A stretch of DNA of 64,000 nucleotides from Bacillota bacterium (GTDB taxonomy: Bacteria; Bacillota; Clostridia; Oscillospirales; CAG-382): positions 1 to 64,000 of the forward strand of contig JAKPGJ010000036.1 of NCBI GenBank assembly GCA_029550965.1. Reading direction: 5' to 3'. Both the position numbers and the translations under genes were made by a program. Shown here one piece after another: positions 1 through 8,269 of the stretch. The notes under the pieces are model-generated. The model saw only the letters and a list, made by a program, of their open reading frames with translations. It was not told the origin of the DNA and did not search any database. Numbering within the stretch: position 1 is the first letter of the stretch; the number at the start of each line of letters is the position of its first letter.

Positions 1-104
1 TAGCCGAGTTTGATAAAAATTTTGATGCTGCAACGGTCTTCAAAATTTAAGTGCTGGCCCCTTTCGCGATCGGGTGTAAATGTGGTAGAATAGGTCTGAT
101 CCAT
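1..104 (-). CDS. IS30-family transposase, N-terminal fragment (runs off window)
   Basis: Open minus-strand frame of 34 codons from an ATG at 104 to the window edge, without a stop. It is preceded by a good AAAGGAG ribosome binding site eight bases upstream. The deduced start MDQTYSTTFT continues into ERGQHLNFEDRCSIKIF, which resembles the N-terminal helix-turn-helix entry of IS30-type transposases (family form: basic stretch, HL-x-x-x-D/E-R, then the HTH). The DDE catalytic core would lie outside the window, so intactness cannot be judged. No clear terminal inverted repeat could be assigned. The element faces away from the glycosyltransferase gene, so the insertion appears to abut that gene's promoter. 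Family call is from motif recognition only. Confidence 0.58.
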   Translation of the reverse strand, partial: MDQTYSTTFTPDRERGQHLNFEDRCSIKIFIKLG

Positions 105-198
105 GGTCGTGGTCTCCTTTGGCAGGTTTTGTTGTGGTGACATAATTCTACCAAAAGAAATCCGACATGGATCTCTTTTATTTAGTTGTTCAATTTGA

Positions 199-222
199 TT
201 TTACAATCAACCTATTGTAAAA
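199..222. promoter_or_regulatory. Perfect 9-bp inverted repeat, operator-like
   Basis: TTTTACAAT, six bases, ATTGTAAAA. The right arm overlaps the -35 element of the promoter ahead of the glycosyltransferase gene, a position where a repressor could act. It could instead be part of the end of the neighbouring IS30-type element. Confidence 0.4.
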
Positions 223-243
223 AGATACTAATAATAATATAAT
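215..243 (+). promoter_or_regulatory. SigA-type promoter for the GT4 gene
   Basis: TTGTAA (215-220), 17-base spacer, TATAAT (238-243). It lies about 70 bases upstream of the ATG at 314. No other promoter-like pair is seen in the 105-313 gap. Confidence 0.55.
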
Positions 244-313
244 TATAGAAAGCGATGATTGTGTATATAAATAGAAGCAGAATATGTTTAATAAAACGGA
301 AGGGTTTGCAACT

Positions 314-1444
314 ATGATTATCGGAGAATTCTGCGACGTATTTCCGCCGGAAACGGACGGCGTCGGTATGGTTGTAAAAAGCTATGCCGAAGAACTGACG
401 AAAATGAATCAGCACTGTTATTACGTTGCGCCGAAAGCGCCGAACTGTACTGCCGTTCATTCATTCCCTACGTTTCAGTATTTAAGCATTGGTTTAAACG
501 GTTCGACTTACCGCGCCGGCATTCCCCAGATTGATATTTCCTTCCGTAAAAAGATAAAGAAAATCGATTTTGATATTCTGCACGCACACAGCCCTTTTTC
601 CGCAGGCAGAGAGGCGATGCGGATCGCGAAAAAACGAAACATCCCGCTTGTCGGAACTTTTCATACAAAGTATTACGACGACTTTTACAAAGCAACCAAA
701 AGCAAGCTGATTTCAAATACCTGCATAAAATACGTGCTTGAGTTCTATAACGCCTGCGACGAGGTTTGGGCGGTGAATCACGCCACCGCCGACGTTTTGA
801 GAGAATACGGATTTAAAAAAGAGATACGGGTTATGCCGAACGGAACAAACCTCTGGCATCCGACCGAAGAAGCGATCAAAGCGGTATCGGAAAAATACAA
901 TATAAGCGAGGAAGAACATCTGTTCCTGTTCGTCGGGCAGCAGAACTGGAAGAAAAACATCCGCAACATTCTGCACGCCGTACAGATTTATGCTACGGAA
1001 AACCAGAACTTTAAAATGATATTTGCCGGCAAGGGTCCGGACGAAGAAGAAATCAAGGAGCTTGCCAAAGAGCTTGGTCTGCGTAAAAAAGTGATTTTTA
1101 CCGGACACATCACGGACCGAAACCTGCTGATGAGCCTGTATGCCCGCGCGGATTTGCTTGTCTTCCCTTCCCCTTACGACAACGCGCCGATGGTGGTGCG
1201 CGAAGCGGCCGCCGCCGGAACCCCTTCCATCCTGCTAAAGGATTCCTGCTCCGCGGAGGGGATTACGCACGGCTACAACGGCTTTCTGTGCGAGAACACG
1301 CCGAAATCCATTGCGGACTGCATCGTGGACGCGCTTCCCTACGCAAAGCAGGTCGGCGAAAAAGCAAGGGAAACCATTCCCCTTCCCTGGAACGTCGTCG
1401 TGCAGAACGCGCTTTCCAGATACCGGGAATTAGTCGGAAAGTAG
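314..1444 (+). CDS. GT4-family glycosyltransferase (glycolipid or cell-envelope type)
   Basis: 376-residue retaining GT-B glycosyltransferase. The N-terminal acceptor domain begins IIGEFCDVFPPETDGV, with the glycine-rich start typical of GT4 enzymes, and carries GTFHTKYYDDF. The C-terminal nucleotide-sugar domain has FAGKGPDEEEI, VIFTGHITDRNLLMSLYARA and SPYDNAPMVVREAAAAGTP, corresponding to the family E-x7-E region, with Asp in place of the first Glu. The ATG at 314 is chosen because GGAAGGG lies ten bases upstream; the in-frame ATG at 284 has no ribosome binding site. It stands alone, convergent with the ACP/acyl-ligase pair, and shares a bidirectional terminator with it. Relatives include diacylglycerol glucosyltransferases and capsule enzymes. 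The acceptor cannot be read from sequence; a glycolipid role is inference. Confidence 0.85.
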   Translation: MIIGEFCDVFPPETDGVGMVVKSYAEELTKMNQHCYYVAPKAPNCTAVHSFPTFQYLSIGLNGSTYRAGIPQIDISFRKKIKKIDFDILHAHSPFSAGREAMRIAKKRNIPLVGTFHTKYYDDFYKATKSKLISNTCIKYVLEFYNACDEVWAVNHATADVLREYGFKKEIRVMPNGTNLWHPTEEAIKAVSEKYNISEEEHLFLFVGQQNWKKNIRNILHAVQIYATENQNFKMIFAGKGPDEEEIKELAKELGLRKKVIFTGHITDRNLLMSLYARADLLVFPSPYDNAPMVVREAAAAGTPSILLKDSCSAEGITHGYNGFLCENTPKSIADCIVDALPYAKQVGEKARETIPLPWNVVVQNALSRYRELVGK

Positions 1445-1456
1445 GTCTTAATCTAT

Positions 1457-1505
1457 AAAAAAAATACCGCTTGAAGCTGTCAGGGATTTCAAGCGGGCTT
1501 TTTTT
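1457..1505. terminator. Bidirectional intrinsic terminator
   Basis: Stem CCGCTTGAA (1467-1475) pairs with TTCAAGCGG (1488-1496). It has a T-run to the right and an A-run to the left, serving both the plus-strand glycosyltransferase and the minus-strand acpP. Confidence 0.85.
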
Positions 1506-1512
1506 ATATTTT

Positions 1513-1737
1513 TTAAGAATTAAGTTCAATGTAATTGGCGACATCGCCAACGGTAACCAAACTCGGAAGATCTTTTTCATCGAAAACGACGTCGAATTTT
1601 TCCTCGCACAGAACGATTAAATCGGCAAGCTCCAGCGAGTTGAAGCCTAAATCGTTAATCAGTTCCGCGTCCGGCGTAATATCGTCGGGATTAATGCTCA
1701 TTTCCTCAACAAGTACATTTTTTAGCTTTTCAAACAT
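1513..1737 (-). CDS. Acyl carrier protein
   Basis: 74-residue acidic carrier protein of normal ACP length. The phosphopantetheine attachment serine is Ser34 in DLGFNSLELADL, where Asn replaces the usual Asp before the Ser (canonical DSLD/E). The helical flanks EELINDLGF-like and EEKFDVVFDEKDLPS agree with the fold. It lies 31 bases downstream of the acyl-CoA/acyl-ACP ligase on the same strand, so the two probably form a small operon in which the ligase loads a fatty acid or related acyl group. It sits away from the fab genes and has the Asn variant, so it may be a dedicated second ACP rather than the housekeeping AcpP. Confidence 0.88.
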   Translation of the reverse strand: MFEKLKNVLVEEMSINPDDITPDAELINDLGFNSLELADLIVLCEEKFDVVFDEKDLPSLVTVGDVANYIELNS

Positions 1738-1768
1738 ACTGTATACCTCTTAACCTAAATGTTTTATA

Positions 1769-3490
1769 TTAAACTTTATGACGTATGATTTTTTTGGAAG
1801 AAGTCTTTTCAAACTCGCTCTTTTTCAGCTCGATATTCCGGATTTGCTTGAATATCGGAAGCTGTTTGTTGACCTTGAGAACTTCGGCTTTCATCCTTTC
1901 GATAATTTCATTCTGATCACAACCTTCAAACTTGCTGTAATCGGGATAAATGATCGCGGTGAGCACGACTTCGCCGGTGCTGCTCTCTCTGCCGACGACA
2001 ACGCATTCGCTGATAACGTCCAGCTTGTAGAGGTATTCTTCGATTTCTTCCGGATAAACGTTCTTTCCGTTCGGCAATACGATGATATTCTTTTTTCTGC
2101 CGGTTATATACAAATAACCTTCCTCGTCGATATAACCGTAGTCGCCGGTTTTGAAGAAGCCTTCCTGCGTAAAGGTAGCGGCCGTCGCTTCAGGGTTCTT
2201 GTAGTAGCCAAGCATAACCTGAGGTCCTTTTACGCAGATCTCGCCGATTTCGCCCGTTTCGGCGTCGATTTCGTTATCGTTCTCGTCCTCGATGATAATT
2301 TTAACAATAGAATTCTTTACCGGGATTCCGACAGAACCTCTCTTGCGACGGAAATAGGGATTGACGGAAACCAGCGGCGAACACTCGGTGATGCCGTAAC
2401 CGACGGAAATGTTGATGCCGAACTCGTCAAATCTGTCGACGTAATCCGGGTCCAGCGCCGCGCCGCCGCAGATGATTTTTTTCAAATTGCCGCCGAGCGC
2501 TTTTCTGATTTCGGCGAAGGCGATGCTCCGAACGTCAAGACCGACCCTGCGCAGGTTCTTTGTGACGGCAACCGCGCCTTTGAACAGTTTTTCCTTGTTC
2601 TTCTTTTGGATTTCCTCCATGATCTTTTTGTAGATGGTGGTGACGAACAAGGGAACAAGAACCATGCCGGTGGGCTTGAAGATATTGACGTTCTTCATGA
2701 AATACTTCAGGCTGTTGTTGAAGCATACGGTAATTCCCAGCATCAACGGCGTGAGAATTCCGCAGCTCATCTCATACGTATGATGCAGCGGAAGAACCGA
2801 GAAAAGCACGTCCTTGTCGCTGAAATTTACCATATTTGCCGAAGCATGCATGCAGTACAGCAGATTGTCCTGCGAAAGCATGACGCCCTTGCTGGTTCCG
2901 GTTGTGCCGGAGGTAAAAATAATCGCGCTCATCTTCGAGGTATCTACCCTTGCTCTCTCATAGTCGGTATTTCCCTCGGTAAGCAGTTTTTCGCCGTATG
3001 CGAGCACGTCCTTGTAGGATTTAAACCTTTCGTTTTCGCAATCGCATACGTTGTCGAAGCAGATAAAATACTGCACGCCCGGAAGCGTTTCCGACATGGA
3101 TTTTACGGAATCGGCAAATGCCTCGGAATAGAAAAGCGCGTCTGCTTCCGCGAGCTCGATGAAGTTCCGAATCTGGTCCGCAAGCAGCTCCTTGTCAAGC
3201 GGAACGACAACACTGCCGGTGCAGAGCGCCGCCATGTAAGCGGTAACCCATTCGGGCCGGCTTTCGCCGAGAATGGCAACCCTCTTCCCCGCCAGCTTTA
3301 AGCCGAAGAAAGCAGTTCCAAGCGATTTTACGTCGTTGTAGAACTGTACAAATGATACCTCTCCGACATCACCAGTCTTTTTTATATATTTTAAATAGGG
3401 TTTATTACCGTATTTCTCTGCGCTTTTTTTAATTAAGGATCTGAAACTGTCCGGCTTGTCGTACCTTTCCGGAGGATAGAACTTATTCAC
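1769..3490 (-). CDS. Long-chain acyl-CoA (or acyl-ACP) synthetase, AMP-forming
   Basis: 573-residue ANL-superfamily ligase that adenylates a carboxylic acid and passes the acyl group to a thiol. Motifs in order: P-loop FTSGTTGTSKGVML near residue 200, YGITECSPLVSVN near 370, and GDYGYIDEEGYLYITGRKK followed by PNGKNVYPEEIEE in the C-terminal cap domain. The GTG at 3490 is chosen because GAAAGG lies nine bases upstream; the longer TTG start at 3517 lacks a site. The adjacent ACP gene suggests ACP could be the acceptor instead of CoA, as in acyl-ACP synthetases; this is inference. It is divergent from spoVAC across a 222-base AT-rich gap. Confidence 0.88.
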   Translation of the reverse strand: MNKFYPPERYDKPDSFRSLIKKSAEKYGNKPYLKYIKKTGDVGEVSFVQFYNDVKSLGTAFFGLKLAGKRVAILGESRPEWVTAYMAALCTGSVVVPLDKELLADQIRNFIELAEADALFYSEAFADSVKSMSETLPGVQYFICFDNVCDCENERFKSYKDVLAYGEKLLTEGNTDYERARVDTSKMSAIIFTSGTTGTSKGVMLSQDNLLYCMHASANMVNFSDKDVLFSVLPLHHTYEMSCGILTPLMLGITVCFNNSLKYFMKNVNIFKPTGMVLVPLFVTTIYKKIMEEIQKKNKEKLFKGAVAVTKNLRRVGLDVRSIAFAEIRKALGGNLKKIICGGAALDPDYVDRFDEFGINISVGYGITECSPLVSVNPYFRRKRGSVGIPVKNSIVKIIIEDENDNEIDAETGEIGEICVKGPQVMLGYYKNPEATAATFTQEGFFKTGDYGYIDEEGYLYITGRKKNIIVLPNGKNVYPEEIEEYLYKLDVISECVVVGRESSTGEVVLTAIIYPDYSKFEGCDQNEIIERMKAEVLKVNKQLPIFKQIRNIELKKSEFEKTSSKKIIRHKV

Positions 3491-3712
3491 TTTACCAATC
3501 CTTTCAAATAAACTCAAATACTGAATGCGATTGCTAACGCAACGGACAATTTCGCCGGGAAATCAGTATTTATGCGGTATTTACAGTAAATTTATAACAT
3601 TTACATTTAATTATATTCAATATCATCCTCTTGTCAATAGTCTTGGTATAAAATTCAATTTTATGACAAGAATATTCATAAAACACAGAAATGAACGAAA
3701 GGAAAATCCAGC

Positions 3713-4147
3713 GTGAATAAAAAAGAGTATCTTGCTTACACGGAAAAGCGGGCTAAACGATCGAACACGGTCGTCAATTGCATCAAAGCTTTTCTGATAG
3801 GCGGGCTTATCTGCGCGATCGGACAGGGTTTTTTAGTGCTGTACCTCTATATCGGCGTCGCAGAAGAAACCGCGAAAACATTAGAATCGGTCACACTGAT
3901 ATTCCTTGCGGGCCTGTTCACCGGCATCGGCTGGTTTGACAAAATCGCCAAGCACGCCGGAGCGGGCACGCTGGTTCCCATCACAGGCTTTTCCAACGCC
4001 GTTACCTCCCCCGCGATCGACGCGAAAAGCGAAGGCTTCGTAATGGGCGTCGCTTCCCAGATGTTCGTCATCGCCGGTCCCGTTATAGTTTACGGCACTG
4101 TCGCCTCGATTATTTACGGAATCATTTACTTTTTTATCATGAAATAA
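3713..4147 (+). CDS. spoVAC: Stage V sporulation protein AC
   Basis: 144-residue integral membrane protein with hydrophobic segments near residues 25-48, 58-75 and 115-142, matching SpoVAC. In Bacillus, SpoVAC forms part of the inner spore membrane channel that moves dipicolinic acid into the forespore and releases it at germination. Conserved family features are visible, including LVPITGFSNAVTSPA and GFVMGVASQMF. The GTG start at 3713 has GAAAGGA ten bases upstream. It is first of three spoVA genes (AC-AD-AE), the minimal set in many Clostridia; spoVAA, AB and AF are absent here. Family members are forespore expressed under SigG, but no convincing SigG -35/-10 pair was found upstream. Confidence 0.95.
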   Translation: MNKKEYLAYTEKRAKRSNTVVNCIKAFLIGGLICAIGQGFLVLYLYIGVAEETAKTLESVTLIFLAGLFTGIGWFDKIAKHAGAGTLVPITGFSNAVTSPAIDAKSEGFVMGVASQMFVIAGPVIVYGTVASIIYGIIYFFIMK

Positions 4148-4158
4148 GGTGGTACGCG

Positions 4159-5154
4159 TTGAAAAACAGTATTCTTCATTTCAGCAGCGTTTATCTTGCG
4201 CAGACGGCCTCTCTGGTCGGAAAAAAAGAATCGGAGGGTCCGCTCGCTTCGTATTTTGACGCGATTGAAGAGGACCCGTATTTCGGCACGGACACGTTTG
4301 AGAAAGCCGAAAGCGAAATGGCAAGACGGACGCTGAACATTCTGCTCGGCAAATCCGGAAAGCGTCCGGAGGATATAGATTTGCTGATGGGCGGCGACCT
4401 GTTGAACCAATGCATCGCGACCAGTTTCGCGGTCACAAAGACGCATATACCGTTTCTCGGGTTATACGGCGCCTGCTCGACGATTATAGAAGGTTCGATC
4501 GTAGCGTCCGCATTTATCAACGGCGGACTCGTGAAAAACGCGGCGGTGATGGCTTCTTCGCATTTCTGCTCCGCGGAACGCCAGTACCGTTTCCCGCTGG
4601 AATACGGCAGTCAGCGGACGCCGACCGCCCAGCATACGGTAACCGGCTGCGGCGCGTACCTGTTTCAGAACGAACCGACGCCGTTCCGCGTAAAGGAAGC
4701 CGTTATCGGAAAAATCGTTGATAACGGCGTCAAAGACGCAAACAACATGGGCGCGGCGATGGCGACCGCCGCGGTGGACACGATTCTGCGCTATTTTAAC
4801 GAAAGTTCCCTTAAACCGCAGGATTTTGACCTGATCGCGACCGGCGATCTCGGCAAGGAAGGGCACGAGATTTCCATCGAGCTGCTCAAGCGATGCGGAT
4901 ACACGCTCGGCGACATATACGTCGATTGCGGAATGCTGATCTACGACATCGAAAAACAGGACATGCACGCGGGCGCGTCGGGCTGCGCCTGCATGGCGAC
5001 GGTTTTCGGCGGCCATATCTTCAAGCGGATGCAGAACAACGAGCTAAAACGCGTGCTCCTGATCGCCACCGGCGCGCTCCTGAACAAAAAAAGCGCGCTG
5101 CAGAACGAGAGCATTCCGTCGATCGCGCATCTGATTCATATCTGCAAGGAGTAA
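4159..5154 (+). CDS. spoVAD: Stage V sporulation protein AD
   Basis: 331-residue soluble protein with the thiolase-like fold of SpoVAD, which binds dipicolinic acid directly in Bacillus. Family stretches seen are MGGDLLNQCIATSFA, LGLYGACSTIIEG, SHFCSAERQYRFPLEYG, TVTGCGAYL and ATGDLGKEGHEIS. A TTG start at 4159 is preceded by AAGGTGG, and the gene begins 11 bases after spoVAC stops, so translation is probably linked. Length is normal (about 335). The cysteine in GACST sits where thiolases keep their nucleophile, but SpoVAD is not known as a catalyst. Confidence 0.96.
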   Translation: MKNSILHFSSVYLAQTASLVGKKESEGPLASYFDAIEEDPYFGTDTFEKAESEMARRTLNILLGKSGKRPEDIDLLMGGDLLNQCIATSFAVTKTHIPFLGLYGACSTIIEGSIVASAFINGGLVKNAAVMASSHFCSAERQYRFPLEYGSQRTPTAQHTVTGCGAYLFQNEPTPFRVKEAVIGKIVDNGVKDANNMGAAMATAAVDTILRYFNESSLKPQDFDLIATGDLGKEGHEISIELLKRCGYTLGDIYVDCGMLIYDIEKQDMHAGASGCACMATVFGGHIFKRMQNNELKRVLLIATGALLNKKSALQNESIPSIAHLIHICKE

Positions 5155-5170
5155 CGAAGGAGTTGGTCTG

Positions 5171-5533
5171 ATGGATTTGAACAGTTTCCTGTACAGTTTT
5201 TTAGTCGGCGGCATTTTGTGCGTAATCGCCCAGATATTTATCGATAAAACCAAGGTGACGCCCGCGCGGATTCTGGTCGGCTATGTCGTTATGGGCGTTA
5301 TCCTGACTGCCTTGCAGGTGTACGAGCCGATTGTGAAGTTCGGAAAATCCGGCGCGACGGTGCCCCTGACCGGGTTCGGCTATCTGCTCGCGAAGGGCGT
5401 AGAAAAAGCGGTCAGCGAACAGGGCCTGCTCGGCGCGCTGACCGGAGGACTCAAAGCGACCTCCGCGGGCATCACGGCATCTTTTGCTTTTGCGCTTTTG
5501 TGGTCATTGCTCTTTAAGAGCAAAGAAAAATAA
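5171..5533 (+). CDS. spoVAE: Stage V sporulation protein AE (SpoVAEb type)
   Basis: 120-residue membrane protein with about four hydrophobic segments, matching SpoVAE(b). Recognisable features are the N-terminal SFLVGGILCVIAQIFID and the central GATVPLTGFGYLLAKGV, which parallels the LVPITGFSNA motif in SpoVAC; the two proteins are related. The ATG follows a strong AAGGAG, 16 bases after the spoVAD stop. An intrinsic terminator follows, closing the three-gene operon. The product would act with SpoVAC and SpoVAD in the spore inner membrane. Confidence 0.94.
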   Translation: MDLNSFLYSFLVGGILCVIAQIFIDKTKVTPARILVGYVVMGVILTALQVYEPIVKFGKSGATVPLTGFGYLLAKGVEKAVSEQGLLGALTGGLKATSAGITASFAFALLWSLLFKSKEK

Positions 5534-5546
5534 GAAAAAACCATTT

Positions 5547-5577
5547 CAGAGCCGGTTTGAAAACCGACTCTTTTTTG
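5547..5577 (+). terminator. Intrinsic terminator after spoVAE
   Basis: GAGCCGGTTT pairs with AAACCGACTC (one C-A mismatch) and is followed by TTTTTTG. Confidence 0.8.
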
Positions 5578-5579
5578 TT

Positions 5580-5596
5580 TTAAGAAATTCTTAAGA
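5580..5596 (+). promoter_or_regulatory. Direct repeat TTAAGA-N5-TTAAGA, response-regulator-type site
   Basis: Two TTAAGA copies (5580-5585 and 5591-5596) are exactly 11 bases apart, the spacing used by OmpR/PhoB-family dimers. They end 10 bases before the -35 of the two-component operon, so autoregulation is a reasonable inference. Confidence 0.45.
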
Positions 5597-5606
5597 CAAT
5601 AGCGTA

Positions 5607-5635
5607 TTGGATTTTAAAGGAGTTTATGGTATTTT
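5607..5635 (+). promoter_or_regulatory. Extended -10 promoter for the first two-component operon
   Basis: TTGGAT (5607-5612), 17-base spacer, TATTTT (5630-5635) with TGG directly upstream of the -10. Confidence 0.5.
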
Positions 5636-5653
5636 ATTACCGGAGGGTTGATT

Positions 5654-6355
5654 ATGTGTAATGTTTTGATCTGCGACGACGAAAAGGACATTGTATCGGC
5701 TTTGAAGATATACCTTTCAAGCGAGGATTACCGGACTTTTGAAGCGTACAACGGCATGGAAGCTGTGCAAATCGTAAAAGAGAATGAAATTCATTTAGTT
5801 CTGATGGACATTATGATGCCAGTCATGGACGGAATTACGGCGATGACAAAACTTCGCGAGTTCAGCAATGTCCCGATTATTCTGCTTACCGCGAAAAGCG
5901 AGGACAGCGACAAAATACTCGGACTGAATATCGGAGCAGACGATTACATAACCAAACCTTTTAATCCGGTCGAAGTGTTGGCGCGAGTGAAGTCCCAGCT
6001 TCGGCGCTATACCAAGCTGGGCAGCGCGGTGATAAAGCCGACGGCGCTTAAAATCGGAAACATCGCGCTGGACGACGAAACCAAAACGGTTACGGTAGAC
6101 GGCGAGCCTGTCAGCTTAACCCCTACCGAATATGAAATTCTAAAACTCTTGATGCAGAACCCGGGTAAGGTATTTTCCTCTGCCGAGATTTACACAAAGG
6201 TTTGGGGCGACAATCCGCTCGGCTGCGAGAACACGGTCGCGGTTCATATCCGGCACCTGCGGGAAAAGCTGGAGATTAACCCAGCCGAGCCGAGATATCT
6301 CAAAGTCGTATGGGGTCAGGGCTACAAAATTGTAAAGGGTGTTGACAATGAATAA
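5654..6355 (+). CDS. OmpR/PhoB-family response regulator
   Basis: 233-residue two-domain regulator. The receiver domain has the acidic pair CDDEKD, the phosphoacceptor Asp in LMDIMMPVMDG (about residue 52), TAK and the Lys of DDYITKPF. The winged-helix DNA-binding domain follows (LTPTEYEILKLLMQNPGKVFS, VAVHIRHLREKLE, VWGQGYKI). The ATG at 5654 is preferred because GGAGGG lies six bases upstream; the TTG at 5648 abuts that site. The stop overlaps the kinase start by eight bases. Sequence style resembles VanR-like regulators of Clostridia. The stimulus is unknown. Confidence 0.93.
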   Translation: MCNVLICDDEKDIVSALKIYLSSEDYRTFEAYNGMEAVQIVKENEIHLVLMDIMMPVMDGITAMTKLREFSNVPIILLTAKSEDSDKILGLNIGADDYITKPFNPVEVLARVKSQLRRYTKLGSAVIKPTALKIGNIALDDETKTVTVDGEPVSLTPTEYEILKLLMQNPGKVFSSAEIYTKVWGDNPLGCENTVAVHIRHLREKLEINPAEPRYLKVVWGQGYKIVKGVDNE

Positions 6356-8240
6356 ATTTAAACATAGTTTTGCTTTTAAAATAACAGCGGTTATTCTTTT
6401 TGCCGTTTTTTTGACCGTATTCTTTTTGTCCGTGCTGGGTATCGCAATCCTTGTAGACAACAATATGTTTTATAACAGCAATATTACCTTTTTTGAATCC
6501 AAGCTGTGCAAGAATCAGGCAAACGATTATGCCGCTCGGATTTTCGGCTCTTTTATGAAATATCAGTATGCAAATTCCAGTTCAAAACCGTTTATTTTAG
6601 AGGATATTCAAAAAGATATCTATAGTTCTGACAACTGCAATGTTTCGTTTACAGTTAAGGATTCTGACGGAAACATCGTTTTATCCAATTATGACGAACC
6701 CAACTACGGTTTCAAAGACGATTATTACTATGATGATAAATCGAGAGGTTATATTGTAACCGTTTCGGTACGCGCGAATCTGACCGAATGTGACGAATTC
6801 TATCAGCTAAAAATTATATTTGACATCATCCATTCGTTAGGCAGCAGTATTCTTATTGTTTTTGTTACTTTTAGCGGAATCTTTTCTGTACTGCTTTTTA
6901 TTCTTCTGATGTGCGCCGCGGGGTACCGAAAGGGCATCGAGGGCGTTTCGCTGTACGGTATGGATAAAATTCCGTTTGATATTTTCACAGCCGCGGCAGG
7001 TTGCGTGCTCGTTTACGGTACGGAGATTGTTGCGAACGTGGACTTAGCTTCCAACTTCTTTTTGATTGTCATTCCAGTTACGTTTTTATGTGCTCTATCG
7101 CTCATAGTTTACTGCATGTCTTTTGCGGCAAGGTTGAAGGCGAAAACTTTGCTGAAAAACACCGTCATATATATAGTCTGCTTATTTATCTATAGGGTGT
7201 TCAAGAAGTTTTTAAGCGCTTTCCTGTTTGTTTTCCGCAATCTGAATGTTTTATTTAAGGTACTGCTGATTTTCGGCGTGATTACGCTGTTTGAGCTGAT
7301 TTTGACGGCGTTCATGATTATCTCGAATGGTTCCGGCGGTTTGTTCTTTCTTTGGGGGATAGAAAAAGTTCTTCTTTGCAGCTTTATCTGCTATCTTACG
7401 CTGCATTTGCGCAAGCTGAAGGAAGGCGGAGAGAGAATCGCGAACGGGGATATCAGCTACAGAATTGATACAAGCAAAATGCTGTGGGATCTCAAAAAGC
7501 ACGGCGAAAACCTGAACAACATCAGCGCCGGAATCTCCAAAGCGGTTGAGGAGCGGATTAAGAGCGAACGCATGAAAACTGAGCTGATTACGAATGTTTC
7601 GCACGATATCAAAACGCCGCTCACGTCGATTATTAACTATGTCGACCTGCTTAAAAAAGAGAACATCGAGAACGAAACCGCAAAAGAGTACCTTGCGGTG
7701 ATAGACAGACAATCCGCCCGGCTGAAGAAAATGACGGAGGACCTGGTGGAGGCGTCAAAGGCTTCATCCGGCAGCATCAACGTTTCCCCTGCCCGCACCG
7801 ACATCAAAGAGTTGCTCTCGCAAGCTGTGGCGGAATATGACGAGCGTTTGAAGGCTGTTTCTCTTGAACCTATCGTAACCCTACCGGATCACGAAACGCC
7901 GGTTTTCTGCGACGGCAGGCTCTTATGGCGGGTGTTTGACAATCTGCTGAGCAATATCTGCAAATATTCCCTGCCGGCTACAAGGGTTTACCTTTCGGTT
8001 GTCGAAACGGACGGAAAGGTGCAAATCGCCTTTAAAAACATCTCAAAATACCCATTAAATATCTCGAGCGACGAGCTTACCGAACGCTTTGTCCGCGGGG
8101 ACAGCTCGCGCTCGACCGAGGGCAGCGGACTGGGGTTGTCGATTGCAAAAAGCCTGACCGAACTGCAAAAAGGCAAATTCGAGCTGTCTATCGACGGGGA
8201 TTTGTTCAAGGTGGTCATAACATTTGATAAAATGGCATAA
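6348..8240 (+). CDS. Sensor histidine kinase with multi-pass membrane sensor
   Basis: 630-residue kinase paired with the preceding regulator. TM1 is at residues ~9-33, followed by an extracytoplasmic domain of about 125 residues and about six further hydrophobic segments between ~160 and ~355. A HAMP-like linker follows, then the H-box NVSHDIKTPLTSI, N-box VFDNLLSNICKYS and G-box GSGLGLSIAKSLTEL. The ATG at 6348 overlaps the regulator stop and has AAGGG nine bases upstream. The polytopic sensor is more elaborate than the usual two-TM design and may sense within the membrane, as in lipid or antibiotic sensors; this is inference. A terminator follows. Confidence 0.92.
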   Translation: MNKFKHSFAFKITAVILFAVFLTVFFLSVLGIAILVDNNMFYNSNITFFESKLCKNQANDYAARIFGSFMKYQYANSSSKPFILEDIQKDIYSSDNCNVSFTVKDSDGNIVLSNYDEPNYGFKDDYYYDDKSRGYIVTVSVRANLTECDEFYQLKIIFDIIHSLGSSILIVFVTFSGIFSVLLFILLMCAAGYRKGIEGVSLYGMDKIPFDIFTAAAGCVLVYGTEIVANVDLASNFFLIVIPVTFLCALSLIVYCMSFAARLKAKTLLKNTVIYIVCLFIYRVFKKFLSAFLFVFRNLNVLFKVLLIFGVITLFELILTAFMIISNGSGGLFFLWGIEKVLLCSFICYLTLHLRKLKEGGERIANGDISYRIDTSKMLWDLKKHGENLNNISAGISKAVEERIKSERMKTELITNVSHDIKTPLTSIINYVDLLKKENIENETAKEYLAVIDRQSARLKKMTEDLVEASKASSGSINVSPARTDIKELLSQAVAEYDERLKAVSLEPIVTLPDHETPVFCDGRLLWRVFDNLLSNICKYSLPATRVYLSVVETDGKVQIAFKNISKYPLNISSDELTERFVRGDSSRSTEGSGLGLSIAKSLTELQKGKFELSIDGDLFKVVITFDKMA

Positions 8241-8242
8241 CA

Positions 8243-8268
8243 AAAGGGCTGCGTTGTCGCAGCCCTTC
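8243..8268. terminator. Strong hairpin between kinase and ferredoxin-like gene
   Basis: AAGGGCTGCG (8244-8253), loop TTGT, CGCAGCCCTT. It has weak U-runs on both sides and lies between convergent genes, so it probably serves both. Confidence 0.7.
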
Positions 8269-8269
8269 G

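Noticed and set aside
1778-3301. 507-codon plus-strand open frame
   Set aside because: Exactly antisense to the acyl ligase, whose motifs are all intact; the antisense product has no recognisable domain and is Asp/Phe/Val rich as expected of a shadow frame.
3491-3712. SigG promoter ahead of spoVAC
   Set aside because: GTATA at 3646 and CATAAAA at 3677 are 26 bases apart, too far for SigG; no better pair was found.
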